DNA of 64,000 nt from Pholiota molesta. Taxonomy: Eukaryota; Basidiomycota; Agaricomycetes; Agaricales; Strophariaceae. How positions within the stretch are numbered: position 1 is the stretch's first letter; each line of letters starts with the position of its first letter. Under the pieces are notes generated by a model. That model saw only the letters and a list, made by a program, of their open reading frames with translations. It was not told where the DNA came from and made no database searches. Shown one piece after another: positions 58,957-64,000 of the stretch. Made by a program: the position numbers and the translations under genes. The stretch is from contig JACGCK010000001.1 in NCBI GenBank assembly GCA_014925825.1, positions 434,001 to 498,000 on the forward strand, in the 5' to 3' direction.

Positions 58957-60331
58957 ATGCACTGCGTTTATTCCGCAGCCTACTATGATTTCTTCCCGCC
59001 AAAGCGGATGAACGTGTCTGTTGAAGTCCGAGAAACAACGCAAGGTCAAGGCGCCCGTCAAGTACTTGTTGTGAATAAAGACTTTGCTGCTGGAGAGGTT
59101 ATTTATAAGGTTGCTTTTATCTATCTCAGTAATGCTTATCGAATGAATGCTAACCTGTTATGCTATCCTAGGAATTCCCTGTTATCACTGCCTTGGACGC
59201 TGATCTGCAGACAAAGGGAACGCACTGCAGTCAATGTCTTCGTTCCATTGAGCCCGAAATGTCCCTCCAACTACCCAAAGATACGAGCACCACTGCCTTC
59301 CATCTCACTTACTGTTCCAAAGCCTGTATGATCGCTTCCAAGAAGCAATCGCAGTCTCTCCTCTTCACTCTCGACCCCCCTTTGCCCCCGAGATCACGGC
59401 AGCGCCCCCAGCGCCCGTCGCCCAAGAAGCCCGTCGCGAGGCCCAGACCAAATTCGCCGACTTCATCAAGAAATCCGGAAAATCAGTGCCACTCCTCGTT
59501 GCTCGCTTTATCGCCCGCCAGGTCCAGGGCGAAACGCAGAAACTGGTGCAAGCTACCCATCCTGGCGCATCTGCTGTCTCTAGGGAAAATGATTCACTGA
59601 CGCCGAATCTGGCGTGGAGAAATATGTCTGGCAGACCATCTAGAACGCTTGAGGTATTTGGAAATGGTTCCGAGCAAGGAGGAGGCCGACTTGCTTGTCA
59701 ACGTTCTCCGAACTGCCCTGCCGGGCTTGGAAGAATTATCACCGCGGAGAAGTACGCTACCCTTACCGGAAAGATGGCTTACAATTCTTTTGGTGTTTGC
59801 TTCGGTGGAGGCCGTGACGATAAGGTCGTAGCTCTACTCTCGTTTTTACCTTTCTTTCTTAAATTAAATATTAGCCCGAACCCACTGCTCGTCCCGAAGA
59901 CGTCGAAAAGACTCGTACACCCTACGGTACCCAGCGCAAATTGGTAGCGCGATCTACACTGTCTCGTCCTACCTGACCCACTCCTGCCAACCCTCCGCCC
60001 GCCCCTCTTTCAGCTCGGTACCGCCGAGATCGCCATCGTAGCCAACCGCGACCTGAAGAAGGGCGACGTCCTCACTATCGCCTTTGTCGACGTCACCCAG
60101 CACGCGGACGAATCTGTCATAGAGTGCCGCCGCAGGAGGCGCATTGAGCTTGCTAGGGGATGGAGGTTCTCTTGCGGCTGCGAGCGATGTGTCGAGGAAG
60201 GCAAGACGATGACTGCGGAGGAGAAAGGCAGTGCGGGTGACGAACAGAAGGATGAATCCAAGGTCGAGGATTCGGTCAGGAACTACTCTCGCGCGGCCCA
60301 AGCCGAAGGGCAAGGAGATACTATTGATTAA
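58957..60331 (+). CDS. SET5: SET/MYND-domain lysine methyltransferase, Set5-like
   Basis: Yeast Set5 methylates histone H4 lysines; the SMYD-type layout is a SET domain split by a MYND-like zinc site. The start is uncertain: ATG at 58957 (MHCVYSAAYYDFFPPKR) or at 59008 (MNVSVEVRETTQ). Motifs: VNKDFAAGEVIYK, an intron, EFPVITALDADL, a zinc site with CSQC and YCSKAC, LLVARFIARQVQGET, AYNSFGVCF, YLTHSCQPSARPSF (SET core motif), AIVANRDLKKGDVLTIAFVD and the post-SET cysteines CGCERC. It ends in an acidic tail at 60329-60331. Frame breaks occur near 59385, 59600-59650 and 59725-59745. If the family has an N-terminal extension, it is missing here or lies in small upstream exons. Confidence 0.85.
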
Positions 60332-61090
60332 TTCGAAGACACGTTGGAGAAAGACTCTTAACTCTCCTTTTTCCTGCTATGTTTTTCCGTTCATCCAAGA
60401 TTACTTCGCCGTTGCCTTTCATAGACCCTAATACATAACATTAAAAAAGTAACTATATAATTATCCGCTCTTTCATTGTGCACATTTTGTCTCCATCATA
60501 CAAACGCCAATAGCATTCTCCTCTCATAATATATGCCTTTGAAACATCATTTTATTGCAGATCAATCGAACATGTGCACCAATGCAAGTAACATGAATCA
60601 GAAATGAGACAATGCAGTAACTAACAAATGCTATTAGACATACAACTAGTATAGTTTGCTAGTAACTATTGGTAACGAAGCGTTTCACAGGTACTGACTG
60701 GACTAGATAAAACAAAAGGATAGGGTTGGTGATTTAGCCTACAATCCATGGCTCAGACATAATACAAGTCGGAGGGTGGAATGCAACATACATACAGCGA
60801 AGAAAGCCAATAAAAGATATATGCACGGTGGAGAAAAATAATATATGATGGATGGCGGTGTGACAAGAATACCGAGTCAATGATGCGCAAAGAGGGGTAG
60901 AACGAAGCGGAAACACAACTATTAGAAAAAAGGGAAGTTACAGCAACATCGATATTATAAAAAGCAGCAAATGTGAATTGTTTGTCGTCACTTCATTACT
61001 CACATCGTGATAGTGGCAAAAGAGGCAGTGAAATGGAATAATTATTCCACTGCCGCGGGCCTCAATTGACGCCACAGGACGAGGGAAATA
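60332..61090. other. AT-rich intergenic region between convergent genes
   Basis: About 760 bases, AT-rich, with no plausible gene on either strand. It should hold the 3' untranslated regions of both convergent neighbours. Confidence 0.5.
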
Positions 61091-63841
61091 CTATGCCAGG
61101 CTTCTCCACATGCCCTCTGCGGGGAGATCGTTCCTAGCCTGGAGAATTTTGAGGGCATGTCTGCGGCCCTTTTCTCCCACCTCGTCAGCTTTGGCTTGCT
61201 CAACCTCGCTCTCCTCGCCTTGGTCTTCCTCGTCGTCCTCTTCCGTGGCAAAATCAAGAGCACCTGGATCCATCGAGCGATATCGATCACGTTCTGTATA
61301 CAACGCTTTGCGAATTGCCGCCGATGACAACGGTTTGTTTCCAGGCCCGAGAGATGGATTAGGTGTTGACCCTGTAAGATCTTCAGACAGCACATTGGGT
61401 GGGCGATAAGAGGCCAGAGTGAGGGGTTCTCGTGGCTTGATGTGGTTGATGATATTAACAGGCATCGATCCAGGCAGACCGCGAAGCCTCGCACCTATGA
61501 ATTTGGATGTCATTAGCACCTAATATTGGCAATTTCAAAACGGAGAACACGTACCATAATTTTCAGTTCCCGCAGCCCTAATGCCCGTGCCTATGGCTTT
61601 TGGCGTAGTGGCCTCCGACTCATCATCTTCCTCTGGTATATTGGAATGTTCTACATCTTCCTTCGAATCTTGCCGACGGGTAAATGTTTGCCAGGCTTTG
61701 CTTTCTGGTGTCCAGGCCCCTCGATGACTGGGGGTATCGGCAGCTAGCAACTTGAGAATAGCCGCTTCATTCTCGGTCACCGGTCTTTGCGATGGGGAAG
61801 AGGTTGGTTGTTGATTTTCCGAGCGGAGGTTGCTAGAGCCTGCGCGAGGTAAATTAAGAATCATACTTTGCGAAAATGAATCGACGCCAGGCGGGCTCCG
61901 CATAGGTCGGATATGTGATGGGCTTGGTAAAGAAGACGGCCTTAGAGAGGAGAATGCCTCCTGCGCTGCGTTATTATGGAGCCGTGCATTGCGAGCTCTT
62001 GATGCTGGACGAGAAGTCTGTTGATCGAGAAGTGGTAGAGTATTTTGAGAAGGATTTGCAGGTTGTGCGGGCCCTTCCCCGTCGTTCAAATCTTCGAAGG
62101 GGAAAATCATAGGATCTTCTGTCCCATTGATATCGTGGTCTTGCTTTTCACCGTTGGTTACAGGAGCAGGTTCAACGAAAGTGACCTTTTTCCCCTTATC
62201 TCGCGCACGCGATGGACTCAACTCGCCTCCCGGCCTTATACCTTCCGTTGGGGATGCTTCTTGGGAGGCTTTCTTGACCCCATTGGTGGTCGTAGTCGAA
62301 GGCATACGAGAGGGCCCAGCACCCTCAGGCTCCTTGTATACTTGCGCAGCTCGCTGTCCTTTCTGAGCGGCTTTGTAACGAGCCCTCTCTTCGTCCAGAT
62401 TTAAAAAATATCGGTAACTGGCTTGTGTATTGATATCATCGTTGGTGTTTGGGGCGAACTGCAAGATGCTGAGGCCATCACCTCGAATAGATGGTGCAAG
62501 TGTTGATGTGAGCGACTGCGGCGAAAGCAAAGAGCTGGTTTCATTTGAGCTAGGGCTGCGAGAACGAGAGCGAGAGCGAGATTGTTCTTCGAGGGCTCTG
62601 GGATGGTGAAATTTAGTTGTCGCCAGTGACGCCGAAAGAGCGGATACTCGTGGAGCGGACGTCGAAGTGGAGTGCCGCTGGGGAGAAATGGGTTCCGGTG
62701 TAAAATTTCGGATGGTTACCGATGAAGAAATGTGTGAAGGACTGAGTACGCCATTGACACTTGGTCGGGATAGTGCGCGAGCTACACCTGAGACGCCACG
62801 GGACGGAGTAGAACGCTCCTGTTGTATTGTTTCCGCATTACGTCTGAAATTCTTCCATAACGTCTCGACTTGTTGCCTGAGCTCCTTTTCTCTGCTTTCG
62901 ACTCCGGCAACCTCGGCGGTTATGAAATCTGCGATACGCTGCTCTGCAGCTGCACGCAATTCCTGGGATTTTTCGGTGGCGAGACCCGCTAAATGAACAA
63001 ATATGGGATGTGAAGAGGTGAAAGGAGGTTGCAGAAATATCGGTCGTAAATGGGACAAATATTCTGTCTTAGATGTCTGTGGCGACGGAATCCTCTCCGG
63101 CGTTAACATTTCTTTGTCCACCACCGGAGAAGGAGGAAGTGAATTGACAGTTTGAGGTAAAGCAAGAGAGAAAACTGAAGCATAGCTGGAAGATGCTTGG
63201 GTTTCCAGAATAATGTCTTCAACCTGTTAAAATCGAGTGAAATCAGATAGGACCAAGTTACATGTGATAGGAATCGAAATGGGGGATTGCTCTCGCTTTT
63301 GGCTGCACAGTTATACATCCGGAAAGAAAAAGAATCTCTCCCGATCTTGCTGTTAAATGTAGGGAAGCACCACTTACGAGACAGTCTTTGTGGACATCGA
63401 TCCAACCGGTAGCCGTTTTCATGATCTCGTTCTCAACCCAATCTTCGGAAGGTAGCAGAGTTGATTCAGCGCCTTCGACATCCAGAGATATTGTATGATG
63501 AACGCGATAAACAGGCAGGCCGCAAAAAAGGCATGTTAACACAGTAAATCGAGAATATCTTGAAGTACCGGGTATTGGCTCGGCCTTGGATGGAACCCTG
63601 GCAGTGACCTGAGGATGAATCTGCCACGAACGAACGTATATGATAAATCTTGGACAATTTTTTCCTTGGGAGCAGATGGACGCACCACTGAAATACCGTC
63701 GTCTTTGACATAAACTGGGGTATAGTTAGTATCACGAGGATACTCTGGAGCGGCAGACGGGGGCTGCGATGCAGTTATGCGGATATTGAGACACCTGCAC
63801 GCATAGGTCGCTGGCTGCAGCTCGCTGTTGTCGCTTGCCAT
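61091..63841 (-). CDS. Protein of unknown function with N-terminal CxC/CxxC cysteine pairs
   Basis: The start is MASDNSELQPATYACRCLNI at 63841. The N-terminal 150 residues look folded: CRC near residue 15, VYVKDDGISVV, VRGRFILRSLPGFHP, then VLTCLFCGLPVYRVHH and WIDVHKDCL. The CxC and CxxC pairs could bind zinc, as in Mis18/Yippee-type folds, but I cannot assign it. After an intron a second block contains LSHLRPIFLQPPFTSSHPIF and a coiled coil (ELRAAAEQRIADFITAEVAG, ESREKELRQQVETLWKNFRR). The rest is Ser/Pro-rich with an RS-type run (SRSRSRSRSPS) near 62565. Near the C-terminus are GSMPVNIINHIKPREP, ALYTERDRYRSMDPGALDFA and an acidic patch. It ends GMWRSLA at 61091. An intron lies at about 61550-61496. 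Confidence 0.6.
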
Positions 63842-64000
63842 GAGCGGCAGATGTGTTGAGCGACGGTGGGCTGGGGAGGCGTTGTGGGCGTCGGACGTGG
63901 ATTTGTGCCAACTTGACTTCAAGTCCGTCCTACGGATCCGGATCCGGACCCCGGACCTCAAAGCGGACACTGAATCGGAGCCATAAGCGGAATCATCCTC
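63842..64000. promoter_or_regulatory. Upstream region of the last gene
   Basis: This short GC-rich end of the window is upstream of the minus-strand gene that starts at 63841. The reading frame stays open upstream to 63970, so the true start could be further out. Nothing else can be said. Confidence 0.35.

Noticed and set aside
4381..60331. Programmed ribosomal frameshifting as the cause of the many frame breaks
   Set aside because: Breaks occur at unrelated sequences with no shared slippery site, in many genes, and some genes (TOM20, hydrophobin C) have none. Consensus error is simpler.
1..64000. Mating-type locus or secondary-metabolite cluster
   Set aside because: No homeodomain, pheromone receptor, polyketide, peptide synthetase, terpene synthase or P450 gene is visible.
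1..64000. tRNA, rRNA or transposase genes
   Set aside because: I looked for tRNA T-loop type sequences and for reverse transcriptase, integrase or transposase motifs and saw none; a covariance-model and profile search would be decisive.

Overview
The window is nuclear DNA from a filamentous basidiomycete, most likely a mushroom-forming agaricomycete. The genes are split by many short GT..AG introns (about 45-75 bases), exons are GC-rich, intergenic stretches are AT-richer, and class I hydrophobins sit beside basidiomycete-type housekeeping genes. I see no prokaryotic, viral or transposon coding sequence, no CRISPR array and no rRNA or tRNA gene. Species and chromosome cannot be told from the sequence.

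Layout. 1-2.3 kb and 12.6-17.5 kb: three copies of one hydrophobin unit (copy A +, copy B -, copy C +) with matching promoters; only copy C reads cleanly. 2.7-12.6 kb: a coiled-coil protein (-), a lysophosphatidate acyltransferase (+), a Pgc1-like glycerophosphodiesterase (+) and a disordered Ser/Pro-rich protein (+). 17.5-21.6 kb: an arrestin-like protein (-) and an Rcf2/HIG1 respiratory supercomplex factor (-). 22.1-29.9 kb: a head-to-head pair, Nup98-type nucleoporin (-) and the second-largest RNA polymerase I subunit (+). 30.2-38.4 kb: two large regulatory-looking proteins (-), the second with C2H2-like zinc fingers. 38.5-43.6 kb: complex I assembly methyltransferase NDUFAF5-like (+), a small membrane protein (-), tRNA m1G9 methyltransferase Trm10 (-) and acyl-protein thioesterase (+). 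45.7-51.2 kb: a single-span membrane protein (+) and an Scw1/Whi3-type RNA-binding protein (+). 52.8-60.3 kb: PP4 regulatory subunit SMEK/Psy2 (-), Tom20 (+) and a Set5-like SET/MYND protein (+). 61.1-63.8 kb: a conserved-looking protein of unknown function (-).

How they work together. This is mostly an ordinary housekeeping chromosome arm, not a pathway cluster. Three mitochondrial functions (Rcf2, NDUFAF5-like, Tom20) are scattered through it, and two phospholipid enzymes are neighbours at 4.4-9.4 kb. At least five gene pairs are head-to-head over 150-530 bases, so shared promoters are a theme. The only accessory-looking element is the hydrophobin triplet.

Caveat. Many conserved genes carry single-base frame breaks, mostly one missing base, at otherwise perfect motifs. 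This looks like uncorrected consensus error, so several coordinates below describe the whole gene span rather than one open frame, and the two broken hydrophobins may be less broken in the organism than they look here. I found no convincing new biological system.
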